This document shows positions 23,072 to 31,531 of a DNA stretch of 64,000 nt, in pieces. A program made the translations under genes and the position numbers. The stretch lies in NCBI RefSeq assembly GCF_000155635.1, contig NZ_DS990556.1, forward strand, positions 310,001 through 374,000. Direction: 5' to 3'. The first letter of the stretch is position 1; each line of letters starts with the position of its first letter. The DNA is from Cyanobium sp. PCC 7001 (GTDB lineage: Bacteria; Cyanobacteriota; Cyanobacteriia; PCC-6307; Cyanobiaceae). The notes under the pieces were generated by a model, which worked only from the letters and a program-made list of their open reading frames with translations, had not been told where the DNA came from and did not search any database.

Positions 23072-24220
23072 TCAGAACAGCTCGGCCGGATCGGCCGCCT
23101 GCAGCCGTCGGGTGGCGATCGCCCCCGAGGCCAGACACATCGCCAAGGTGAGCACGAACACCACCACGGCCCGCTGCAGCGTCATCGCGATCGGCAGGGT
23201 GGTGGCCTTCGCCGCCACCGCATAGAGCCACAGCGGCATCAGGGCCCCGGGGATGAAGCCCAGCGCCGCCAGGATCAGGGCCTGCTCCACCACCACCAGC
23301 AGCAGGTAGCGGTTGCGGAAGCCCATCGCCTTGAAGGTGGCGTATTCCTGCAGATGGGCATTCACATCGGTGGAGAGCACCTGATACACGAGCACCACGC
23401 CCACCACGAAGGCCATGGCCGTGCCCAGGCCGAAGATGAAGCCCACCGGGCTGGCCATCCGCCAGTAGTTCTCCTCGAATTGCACGAAGTCGGCATCGGT
23501 GAGCACCTGCACGTCGCCCGGCAGGTGGCGGCGCAGGGCCTCCACCACCGCTTCGGCGGCCACACCCGGCGCCAGCGTGATCAGGCCCACGCTCACGCTG
23601 CCGGCACTCACCTTGGGGAACAGGCGCAGAAAGGTCTGGTCGCTCGCCATCAAGGTGGCGTCAGCCCCGAAGGAGGCCCCCAGCCGGAACAGCCCGCCCA
23701 CGGTGATCGTGCGCCGCTCGATCTCGGTGGTCACCCGTTCGCCCCGATCGATCCGGGCGATCGCTTCCCTGTACTGGCCCCTGGCTCCCCGATCGAACAG
23801 CACTGTGTCGGGCAGCTTGAGCAGATCGGCCTGGGCGCGCACCTCCGGCAGGCGCAGCACATCGGCATCCGGGTCGAAGCCCAGCACCTGCACCGTGGCG
23901 GTGCGCAGCGTCTGGGGATTGCGCCAGGTCACCGTGCGGATGTACAGCCCCTGGGCGTCGGCCACGCCGGGCACATCCAGGGCCTGCAGCAGCCGGCGGC
24001 GCGGAAAGGTGGAGAGGTTCTGCAGGTTCAGGGCCCGGGGGCTGATCAGCACCACATCGGCCTGGAAGGAGCGGTCCAGGCGGGTGTTGCTGTCGTACAG
24101 GGCCGCCTGGAAGCCCAGCTGCATGAACATCAGCAGGTCGGCGAAGGCGATGCCGGCCAGGGCCACCAGGAAGCGGCCGCGGTCGTGGCGGAGCTGCAGC
24201 CAGCCGAGCGGCGTTCTCAT
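23072..24220 (-). CDS. devC: DevC-type ABC transporter permease
   Basis: The 382-residue protein has an N-terminal helix (FLVALAGIAFADLLMFMQLG), a large periplasmic domain, and three C-terminal helices (GFIFGLGTAMAFVVGVVLVY; LLLVVVEQALILAALGFIPG; AVVVFVLTLAMCLASGAIA) with the LQEYATFKAMGF coupling segment. This is the MacB/FtsX-type topology of DevC. It overlaps the upstream membrane-fusion gene by four bases (ATGA), so the three exporter parts are translationally coupled. Confidence 0.9.
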   Translation of the reverse strand: MRTPLGWLQLRHDRGRFLVALAGIAFADLLMFMQLGFQAALYDSNTRLDRSFQADVVLISPRALNLQNLSTFPRRRLLQALDVPGVADAQGLYIRTVTWRNPQTLRTATVQVLGFDPDADVLRLPEVRAQADLLKLPDTVLFDRGARGQYREAIARIDRGERVTTEIERRTITVGGLFRLGASFGADATLMASDQTFLRLFPKVSAGSVSVGLITLAPGVAAEAVVEALRRHLPGDVQVLTDADFVQFEENYWRMASPVGFIFGLGTAMAFVVGVVLVYQVLSTDVNAHLQEYATFKAMGFRNRYLLLVVVEQALILAALGFIPGALMPLWLYAVAAKATTLPIAMTLQRAVVVFVLTLAMCLASGAIATRRLQAADPAELF

Positions 24221-25317
24221 GGCCCGATCACCACCCGCACCTGCAGGTTGGTGAAGCGGGCCGCCACCTGGTTGCTCTCGGGCGTGAGCGGTGCCCGCAC
24301 CTCCACCACCCGGTTGTCGGTGTTGGCGCTGGGGTCGGTGTTGATCACGGTCTGGCGCAGCACGATGGCGCCGATCTGCCCCACCCGGCCCTCCAGGGGC
24401 TGCTCCAGGGCCGGGCTGGTGATCCGCACCGGCTGGCCCGGCTTCACCCGGGGCAGATCGCTCTCGTACACCTCCGCCACCACCTGCATACGGCCCACCT
24501 GGCCGAGCTGCAGGATCCCCTGGGCGCCGGGGGCCTCGCCGGCACGGGCGAACACCTGCAGCACCGTGCCGGCGATCGGGGCGCGGATCAGGTTGTCGTC
24601 GCGGCTGGCGACGGCCCGCCCCAGGTTGGCCTCGGCCGCTTCGAGGCTGCGCTGGGCCGCCTCCACATCCAGGTCCACCCCGCCGGCACCTGCAGTGCTG
24701 CGGGCCTGCTGCCGGGCCAGCAGGGCCCGGGCCTCCTGCAGCGCCGCGGTCACCGTGTCGAGCGTGAGCTGGCGGTTGTCCCGGTCTTCCGCCGACACGG
24801 CGCCGCTGGCGTAGAGGCTCTGGTAGCGCCGTGCCTCGGTGGCTGCCGTTCGTTGCTGGGCCTCGAGCGAGCGCACCTTGGCCAGCTGGCTCGCCTCGCC
24901 GCTGCCGGCATCGGCGCGGGCGATGGCCAGCCGTGAGCGGGCCAGGTTCACCTCGGCGCGGGCGGCGTTCACGGCCGCGTCCAGCTGGGGCTGGTTGTCG
25001 AGCACCGCCAGCAGCTGGCCCGCTTGCACGGAATCTCCGCGATCCACCAGCAGCTTCAGCAGGGTGGGCTGGCTAGGCCCGGTGGTGGGCGCCGCGATCG
25101 TGCGCAGCTCGCTGATCGGCTCCAGCCGGCCCAGGGCGGTGACGGTGCGGATCGGCTGCTGTACCTCCGGCGCCGCTTCTGGCGGCGGAGAGACCAAGCG
25201 CTCCAGCACAGCGCGGGCCGCCACGGCTGCCAGGGCCACCGCCACGGCGCCGCCGCCCACCAGCAGCCAGGTGCGGGAATGCCGTGGTGGCAGCAGCGGC
25301 AACTGCGGGAACGCCAT
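24217..25317 (-). CDS. devB: DevB-type membrane fusion protein (HlyD family)
   Basis: The 366-residue protein has an N-terminal anchor (TWLLVGGGAVAVALAAVAAR), a lipoyl-like half (TVTALGRLEPISE), a long alpha-hairpin (residues about 110-230), the second lipoyl half (APIAGTVLQVFARAGEAP) and a beta-barrel (VVAEVYESDLPRVKPGQP). This is the DevB/HlyD adaptor bridging the inner membrane permease to a TolC-type channel. ATG at 25317 has GGAGGGCGAAGG directly upstream; the frame extends further but without likeness. No TolC gene lies in the window. Confidence 0.9.
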   Translation of the reverse strand: MAFPQLPLLPPRHSRTWLLVGGGAVAVALAAVAARAVLERLVSPPPEAAPEVQQPIRTVTALGRLEPISELRTIAAPTTGPSQPTLLKLLVDRGDSVQAGQLLAVLDNQPQLDAAVNAARAEVNLARSRLAIARADAGSGEASQLAKVRSLEAQQRTAATEARRYQSLYASGAVSAEDRDNRQLTLDTVTAALQEARALLARQQARSTAGAGGVDLDVEAAQRSLEAAEANLGRAVASRDDNLIRAPIAGTVLQVFARAGEAPGAQGILQLGQVGRMQVVAEVYESDLPRVKPGQPVRITSPALEQPLEGRVGQIGAIVLRQTVINTDPSANTDNRVVEVRAPLTPESNQVAARFTNLQVRVVIGP

Positions 25318-25460
25318 CCTTCGCCCTCCCTCACATCTCGACCCTACGGCGATGGACCTGCGCCGTCCGAGTGCCATGCTCCGAGCGCCATGCAGTTGAC
25401 AGCCCCTTACCCCGCAATCAGCATGACGTTGCCAAGGGGTGTTCTGAAGTTTTCTCCCCA

Positions 25461-25484
25461 GATGCAAGCCAATTGCGTTGCATC
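25461..25484. promoter_or_regulatory. Near-palindrome between divergent devB and dehydrogenase genes
   Basis: Half-sites GATGCAA and TTGCATC flank a central CAATTG-like core; 20 of 24 positions are symmetric. It lies in the 282-base gap from which both the exporter operon (-) and the biosynthesis-like cluster (+) start, about 116 bases before the dehydrogenase ATG. A dimeric regulator could bind here; no regulator gene is adjacent and no -35/-10 pair was convincing. Confidence 0.4.
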
Positions 25485-25599
25485 AATCCCCATCGATCAG
25501 CGCCAGTGATTCGGCTGTGTTGCCTCTTTGCACCTGCTTGAGCAACACGGCGGCTTTGATCAACACAGGCCTGCAGGCTGGATTCTCCCCTCACACTTC

Positions 25600-26721
25600 A
25601 TGATCGCGGAATCCACTACAGCCAGCCTGGTGCTTCGTGCGACAGAGGCCTTTCCCTCCAACGGTTCCCGTCAGGCCAACCTGAGATACAAGCATCCTCA
25701 CATCACCATCGAGGATCGCGGCCTCCGGCCACTGCGGCCGGATCATGTGCGACTGCAGATGCTGCGCGTGGGGGTGTGCGGTACCGATCTGCACATGACC
25801 CAGAGGGATGAGCAGGGATTCCTGCGCTGCTCCGCTCCAGCCCACATTCCTGCCGAAGGACGCGTGCTCGGCCATGAAGGCATCGGCAGAGTGATCGGCG
25901 TCGGCGCCGATGTGGGTGCCTTTCGGGTCGGCGACATTCTCGCCCCGGAATCCGTGTTGAGCTGCAGTGTGTGCCGCTCCTGCCGATCCGGATGCTTTAA
26001 CCAGTGCCAGAAAGCCGTGTTGCTGGGAATGGAGCAGGATGGGTTGTTCAGCACCATTGCTGATGTTCCGGCGCGCTCCACGGTGAACATCAGCGAGCTC
26101 GGTCAGACTGACCAGGGACTTCAGATGGCTGCCTGTCTCGAGCCGGCGGGGGTTGCGCTCCTCTGCGGCATGAACACTCGCATCACCCCGGGTGACAAGG
26201 TTCTGATCTTCGGCGCCGGTCCGATCGGGCTGCTTTGCGCCATCGTCGCCAGGCAGGTGTATGGCGCCTCCTCCGTCGCCATGGTGGAACCGTCGCCATA
26301 CCGGCGCCAGTTCGCAGGCCGGTGGGCCGATCAGGCAGCCAGCTCCGCTGATGAGCTCACCACGCCTGCCCATGGCTGGGACGTTGTGATCGAGGCCTCG
26401 GGAGACCTGTCCAACATCAACAGGGTGTTCCGGCAGATCGCGGCCTGCGGGCGGGTTGCGCTGCTGGGTCGGGGAGGACAACCACTCACGATTGATGCCG
26501 TTGATCACATGATCACCAATGCCATCAGTGTGATGGGCCTGCGAGGCCATCTCGGTGGCGTGTACGAACGGTTGATCGAGCTGTGCTTGTCGGGTCACTT
26601 GCCTCTGGATTCCATCATCACCACCACCTTGGAGGGCTTGGACAAGTTGCAAATTGTGCTTTCCCAGCCCGATGTGGTTGCAAGCACGGATTGCAAGATC
26701 GTGGTGAAGCTTGCTGATTAG
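25600..26721 (+). CDS. Zinc-dependent MDR-type dehydrogenase
   Basis: The 373-residue protein is a medium-chain dehydrogenase: catalytic zinc site in GVCGTDLH and GHEGIGRVIG, structural zinc Cys cluster CSVCRSCRSGCFNQC, and cofactor motif VLIFGAGPIGLLCAIVARQ. It resembles the sorbitol/threonine/glucose dehydrogenase branch, which oxidises polyols, sugars or amino-alcohols with NAD(P). It opens the + strand cluster with a radical SAM enzyme, sugar-type transporter, SDR and ThDP enzyme, so its substrate is probably a sugar or polyol intermediate. ATG at 25600 is the first with domain support; the frame reaches back to 25528. Confidence 0.85.
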   Translation: MIAESTTASLVLRATEAFPSNGSRQANLRYKHPHITIEDRGLRPLRPDHVRLQMLRVGVCGTDLHMTQRDEQGFLRCSAPAHIPAEGRVLGHEGIGRVIGVGADVGAFRVGDILAPESVLSCSVCRSCRSGCFNQCQKAVLLGMEQDGLFSTIADVPARSTVNISELGQTDQGLQMAACLEPAGVALLCGMNTRITPGDKVLIFGAGPIGLLCAIVARQVYGASSVAMVEPSPYRRQFAGRWADQAASSADELTTPAHGWDVVIEASGDLSNINRVFRQIAACGRVALLGRGGQPLTIDAVDHMITNAISVMGLRGHLGGVYERLIELCLSGHLPLDSIITTTLEGLDKLQIVLSQPDVVASTDCKIVVKLAD

Positions 26722-26785
26722 TTCCTGTGATCACTCTTCCTGCACTCACTGCTCTTCTTCCCGCTTGCCTGTCCGCCCGCCTGAA

Positions 26786-27985
26786 ATGACTTCTCCCGTC
26801 ATGTTTCCTCCCGATGGTGATCACTTTCTGAAGATCCGCGTCTCCGTGCGCATGCTGAAATGCAACTTCAGCTGCCAGTACTGCGTTGCAGCCGCAGGAC
26901 AGAGTCAGGTGAGCGGTGTTGATTACAGCACTGGGGCCAAACGCAATGTGTGGGGAACGGACGTTGGTAGGGAGATGGCGCGGAAGTCCATCACCTGGGC
27001 TGCATCACTGCCATTCAAAGTCGGCCTTCGCTATGACGTGCATGGTGAGCCCTTCCTCAATGCGGACGTTATCGAGGACCTGGTTTGGCTCACCCAGCAG
27101 TCCAATATCCACTTTGTGGAAGTACAGACCAATGCGTCCCTGCTCAGGAAGCAGCTTCCGAGCCTTGTCCATCGGCTTGTGCCTGAGAAGCTGAAGTTGT
27201 TCTGCACGTTTCATCACACCGAAATCAGCCTGGACGACTTCCTGGAGAATGTTCTCTTCGCTTCCGGTTTGGGGTTTGGTGTGGTGGTGAACACCCTGCT
27301 CTCAGCTGACAATGTCGATCTGATTCATGACGCCTTGGATCGCTGCTCCCAAGCGGCCATCCCCACCTCCGCTGATCTGAAGTTCCCAGGATTTGATGTC
27401 CCCGCCACGCAGGAGATGAGTGCTCGCGTGGACGTGGACAAGCGGGCCCGCCATTTCCTCAGCTGCGACCCCATCGATGCGGTGCTGGAAGGCGATGCCG
27501 GTCCGGCCATCCTCAGAACGGTGGCAGACAGTGGGCCCCTGGGCCGGGAACTGAGGTTCCTTGCCGCACTGCTGGTGGGGCTCTATGGCGGCACGGGACG
27601 GCTCTGCTCAGCTGGCCACGACTATCTGATCGTGGACAACTGGGGCGATGTCTACCCCTGCACCAGCTATGCCGACATCCAGAAGGGTCGGCTTGGATCG
27701 GTGCTGGATCCTGGCTTTGTCCCCCCCCTGCGGCAGGAAACCTATGCACCCTGTCAGTACGCCGAAACCTGCCATCAGAAGGAGGAGTATGGAAATCTCC
27801 AGATCCTGCGGGAGCATCGTGATCTGCTGATCACCAGCCTCAACTGCCTCTGCGCGGGGCAGGGAGACATGGATGCGCAGTCGCTGTTCAACAGCCGCAT
27901 GGCGCTGATCGAGATGGCGCGCCACAACCTCCAGACCGGCACGATCGGCAGGCCGGCACCCACACCTGCTGCCTCGATGCGCTGA
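26786..27985 (+). CDS. Radical SAM protein with SPASM-like C-terminal domain
   Basis: The 399-residue protein has the radical SAM cluster motif CNFSCQYC (C26, C30, C33), KVGLRYDVHGEPFLN in the position of the GGEP motif, and VEVQTNASLL. The C-terminal third carries extra Cys in SPASM/Twitch order: LCSAGHDYLIVDNWGDVYPC, then CQYAETCHQKEEYGN and CLCAG, probably binding one or two further Fe-S clusters. Such enzymes modify peptides, sugars or amino-alcohols. No precursor peptide was found nearby, and the sugar-type neighbours favour a small-molecule substrate. ATG at 26786, 64 bases after the dehydrogenase. Confidence 0.85.
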   Translation: MTSPVMFPPDGDHFLKIRVSVRMLKCNFSCQYCVAAAGQSQVSGVDYSTGAKRNVWGTDVGREMARKSITWAASLPFKVGLRYDVHGEPFLNADVIEDLVWLTQQSNIHFVEVQTNASLLRKQLPSLVHRLVPEKLKLFCTFHHTEISLDDFLENVLFASGLGFGVVVNTLLSADNVDLIHDALDRCSQAAIPTSADLKFPGFDVPATQEMSARVDVDKRARHFLSCDPIDAVLEGDAGPAILRTVADSGPLGRELRFLAALLVGLYGGTGRLCSAGHDYLIVDNWGDVYPCTSYADIQKGRLGSVLDPGFVPPLRQETYAPCQYAETCHQKEEYGNLQILREHRDLLITSLNCLCAGQGDMDAQSLFNSRMALIEMARHNLQTGTIGRPAPTPAASMR

Positions 27986-28008
27986 ACCCGATCGACTCCT
28001 CCCCTCCC

Positions 28009-30732
28009 ATGCCCATGCCCAGGCGGCCCTCACCCACGTGGTGGACTTCCGCCAGGCTGTGGCTGCTGGCCTGGGTGGCCTCTCTCGGCGGCCTGTTGTT
28101 CGGCTACAACGCCACAACCCTGGGCCTGGTGGCCACCACCGCCGCTGACGACTGGTCGCTCGACCTCACATCGCAGTATGCACTCAGTGGCGCCTTCTTC
28201 CTTGGGGCGATCCTGGGCGGCATGCTCATGGGCCGCTTCAGCGATGTGCTCAGCCGCAAGGATGTGATCACAGCGGCAGCAGCTTGCTACGCCTTTTTCG
28301 GCTTCGCCTGCGCGATTTCCGGGCGTTTTGAAGAGCTGCTTCTGGCGCGCTTTCTGCTGGGATCGATCGTGGGTGTCACGTCGCTGGCGATCCCCCTCTA
28401 CATCGCCGAGATCTCGCGGCCCCGCAACCGGGGTGCCCTGGTGTCCCTCAATCAGCTGAGCATCACCCTGGGCATCCTGCTGGCCTTCGGTTTTGAGAAC
28501 GGCTGGCTGACCACTCCCACCCTCTCTCAGCTCTACACGGTGAGTGGAATCCTGGCGGTGATCGTGAGCCTTGGTGCGATCCTCCTGCCGGAATCGCCCG
28601 CCTGGCTGGTGAAGCAGGGGGATGGTGAGCAGGCGGCCGACGTGCTCGCCAACGTGCTGGGAATGAACGCCTCCAGCGAGATCGCCGAGATCAACGCCGG
28701 GCTTGCCGACACTGATCGCCACGGACTCGTTCAGTTGCTGCAGCCATCGAACCGGCGCCTTCTCGGCATCGGCGTTCTCCTGTTCAGCGTGCAGCAGCTG
28801 AGTGGAATCAACTTCATTCTGCAGAAGGCAGGTGACGGCTCCCTGTTCGGCGCCACACCACCGGGTTGGAATCTGGTGATCGCCATCGGCATCGTGAACC
28901 TCCTCGGCACGGTGGTGTTCATCGCGCTCGTGGACCGGATCGGGCGCAGACCCCTGCTGCTCGGGGGGATGGCTGCCCTGGCCCTCTGCCTCATGGGCCT
29001 CATCGCCGAGGCCGGTGGAACCCTGGCACCCGATGCGGTCAGGCCCGTGCTGATGATCGGCTACGTCTTCTGCTTTGCCATCAGCCTGGGGCCCATCCCC
29101 TGGCTGTTTGTGGCGGAGATCTACCCCCTGGCGATCCGCGGGATCTCGATGAGCATCCCGATCACCGTGAACTGGGTGCTCAACGCCTTCATGGTGTTCG
29201 CCGCACTGTCGGTTCGCTCATCGTCCGACACGCTCACGGTGTACTGGATTTCCCTGGCAGCCACGGTGGCGGGGATCCCCCTGTGCTGGCGCCTGGTGCC
29301 CGAAACCAGGCGGCTGCGGTTCTCCCAGATCCGGCGCTTGTGGCACAGGCTGGGTACCAGCGATGAGGGTTATGAGATTGCCGCCACCCTGGCCACCAGT
29401 GTGGTGACCATCGGGGGGATCTTCTTCGGCTACAACCTCACGGTGATTGCGGGCGCTCTGTTGCAGATTCGGAGTGTCTTCTCCCTGACCCCACTCACCA
29501 GCGGGCTCGTGGTGAGTTCAGTGCTGGTGGGAGCGATCCTCGGTTCGTACCTGGGTGGTCATCTGGCGGCGGTGTTCGGCAGGCGATCGATTCTGCTCTC
29601 CACCACCGTGCTGCTGATTGTGGGTTCAGCTGTTTCGGGCCTGTCCGAGTCCGTGCCGATCCTGGTGCTGGGCCGATTGGTCACCGGGGTTGCCACTGGT
29701 GTCACCGCCAGCATCGTGCCGCTCTACATCTCCGAAATCTCTCCAGCCGCCATTCGCGGCCGGCTCAACGGGATTCAGCATCTGGCGGTCTGTATCGGCG
29801 TGCTGGCTGCCTATGGCGCCAACACGGCCCTGATGCCCAACCCGGAAGGATGGCGAGCCATGCTCTACCTGGGTTCCGTACCGGCCCTGATGATGGGGAT
29901 CGGCACGCTGTTTCTGCCTGAATCGCCCCGCTGGTTGCTGTCCAAGTCCCGCTTCAGCACCGCCAGGCTCATGCTCGCCAGGCTTTGCGTCGCCGATCCC
30001 GACCGGGAGATTGCGCGCATCACCACCGCGGCTCAGCAACCAACGGGTCAGGTCAAAGCAATGGGGCTGTTCTCCAGCACGGTGCGACCGCCGCTGCTGA
30101 TCGGTCTGGCCTTGGTGTTCTTCCAGGAATGCACGGGAATCATCATTGTCACCTATTACAGCCCCACGATCTTTCAGGCCTGCGGTGTGCAGGATCCCAC
30201 CACTGCCAGCCTGCTCACCACCATCGGGGTGGGTGTGTTCGGGCTGCTGATGACCCTGCTCTCCTTCCTGGTGGTGGATCGGATCGGCCGCCGCAAGCTC
30301 TTCCTGCTGGGCATTCTGGGGATACTGGCCAGTTCCCTGGGATTTGCCTTCATCTTCAGTGGACCGGCAATTGTTTCTGCCTCCGCTAGATATCTTGTGC
30401 TGGCCTGTTTCATTCTGTTTGTCACCTCGTTCTCGCTCAGCATTGGCGCCGTGTGCGGCATGGTGATTTCCGAGATCTATCCCCAGGCTGTGAGAGATCG
30501 CGCCATCGGTTTCGTGATCGCGTTCCAGCTGCTCTGCGGCATGGTGGCCTCCTTCGTGTTCCCCACGCTGGTTGAGGCGGTTGGGCTGGCCACGGTGTTC
30601 TCCATCAATGCCGCGATCACGGCCCTGGGCATCCCCTTCTGGTATGCGTTCATGCCCGAAACCCGGGGCAAGAGCCTCGAGGAGATCGAACGCCACTGGC
30701 TCGCGGGCAAGCGACCCTCAGCCCTTCGATGA
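28009..30732 (+). CDS. Fusion of two complete sugar-porter MFS transporters (907 residues)
   Basis: One uninterrupted frame holds two full MFS sugar-porter units. Unit 1 (about 15-430): GGLLFGYNATTLG, GRFSDVLSRKD, PLYIAEISRPRNRG, LPESPAWLV, QQLSGINFIL, VDRIGRRPLLLGG, VPETRR. Unit 2 (about 445-900): GGIFFGYNLTVIAG, GGHLAAVFGRRS, PLYISEISPAAIRGRLN, LPESPRWLL, QECTGIIIVTYY, VDRIGRRKLF, PETRGKSLEEIERHW. Each would give 12 helices, so about 24 in all. Usual members have 450-500 residues. The two halves differ from each other, so this is not a recent tandem copy. It overlaps the SDR gene by four bases. Direction and substrate are unknown; a sugar or glycoside is likely. Confidence 0.9.
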   Translation: MPMPRRPSPTWWTSARLWLLAWVASLGGLLFGYNATTLGLVATTAADDWSLDLTSQYALSGAFFLGAILGGMLMGRFSDVLSRKDVITAAAACYAFFGFACAISGRFEELLLARFLLGSIVGVTSLAIPLYIAEISRPRNRGALVSLNQLSITLGILLAFGFENGWLTTPTLSQLYTVSGILAVIVSLGAILLPESPAWLVKQGDGEQAADVLANVLGMNASSEIAEINAGLADTDRHGLVQLLQPSNRRLLGIGVLLFSVQQLSGINFILQKAGDGSLFGATPPGWNLVIAIGIVNLLGTVVFIALVDRIGRRPLLLGGMAALALCLMGLIAEAGGTLAPDAVRPVLMIGYVFCFAISLGPIPWLFVAEIYPLAIRGISMSIPITVNWVLNAFMVFAALSVRSSSDTLTVYWISLAATVAGIPLCWRLVPETRRLRFSQIRRLWHRLGTSDEGYEIAATLATSVVTIGGIFFGYNLTVIAGALLQIRSVFSLTPLTSGLVVSSVLVGAILGSYLGGHLAAVFGRRSILLSTTVLLIVGSAVSGLSESVPILVLGRLVTGVATGVTASIVPLYISEISPAAIRGRLNGIQHLAVCIGVLAAYGANTALMPNPEGWRAMLYLGSVPALMMGIGTLFLPESPRWLLSKSRFSTARLMLARLCVADPDREIARITTAAQQPTGQVKAMGLFSSTVRPPLLIGLALVFFQECTGIIIVTYYSPTIFQACGVQDPTTASLLTTIGVGVFGLLMTLLSFLVVDRIGRRKLFLLGILGILASSLGFAFIFSGPAIVSASARYLVLACFILFVTSFSLSIGAVCGMVISEIYPQAVRDRAIGFVIAFQLLCGMVASFVFPTLVEAVGLATVFSINAAITALGIPFWYAFMPETRGKSLEEIERHWLAGKRPSALR

Positions 30733-31496
30733 CCCAGCCGCACTCCGCCGTGTTGCACCGCAAGGTGGCCCTCGTCACCGGCGCTTCCCGGGGCATCGGA
30801 GCGGCTGTGGCCAAGCAGCTCGGTGAAGCAGGCGCCGCCGTGATCGTGAACTATGCCAGCAACAGAGGCGGGGCGGATGCCGTGGTGCGCTCCATCGAGG
30901 CCCGAGGGGGCAGGGCCGTGGCGATCCAGGCCGATGTGGGGGATGCGGCTGGCGTCGAACGGCTCTTCCGTGAAGCCGACGACGCCTTCGGCGGCCGGTT
31001 GGATGTTCTGGTCAACAACGCCGGTATCTACGTCACCACCCCCCTGCAGGAGGTGACGCCAGCCCACTTCGATCACAGTTTCCGCATCAACGTTCTGGGC
31101 GCGATCCTCTGCTGCCAGGCTGCCTGCAGCCGCTTCCCATCCGATGGCGGCAGCATCGTGAACATCAGCAGCCTGGCCGCCACCAAGGGTGCCGCGGGCA
31201 GCGTGGTCTACAGCGCCACCAAAGGGGCCATCGACGCCTTGACCCGCACCCTGTCCGAAGAGCTGGCCCCCAGGAACATCCGGGTCAATGCCATCAACCC
31301 AGGCCTGGTGATCACGGAGGGAACCCGGGCCGCCGGGTTTGTCACCGAGCAGCTGGAGCAGGAGTGGAAGGCGAAGGCAGCGCTCGGTCGTGTGGCCACG
31401 CCGGAGGACATCGCCCCGGTGGTGCTGTTTCTGGCGTCGTCGGCGAGCCGCTGGCTCACCGGGGAAACCATCCACCCCACCGGCGGAGTGCGCTAA
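30729..31496 (+). CDS. Short-chain dehydrogenase/reductase (classical, FabG-like)
   Basis: The 255-residue protein has the classical SDR elements: cofactor loop TGASRGIGAAVAKQ, NNAG at about 96-99, active-site Ser in VNISSLA, catalytic Tyr161 and Lys165 in VYSATKGA, and INPGLVITEG. The acidic/neutral residues after the second strand (NYASNRGG) favour NADP(H). It probably reduces a keto group or oxidises an alcohol in the same pathway as its neighbours. The ATG overlaps the stop of the double transporter (ATGA), and the ThDP enzyme starts 36 bases downstream. Confidence 0.9.
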   Translation: MTQPHSAVLHRKVALVTGASRGIGAAVAKQLGEAGAAVIVNYASNRGGADAVVRSIEARGGRAVAIQADVGDAAGVERLFREADDAFGGRLDVLVNNAGIYVTTPLQEVTPAHFDHSFRINVLGAILCCQAACSRFPSDGGSIVNISSLAATKGAAGSVVYSATKGAIDALTRTLSEELAPRNIRVNAINPGLVITEGTRAAGFVTEQLEQEWKAKAALGRVATPEDIAPVVLFLASSASRWLTGETIHPTGGVR

Positions 31497-31531
31497 ATGG
31501 CCTCGCCCCCATTCAACCCACGCTTCCCATC

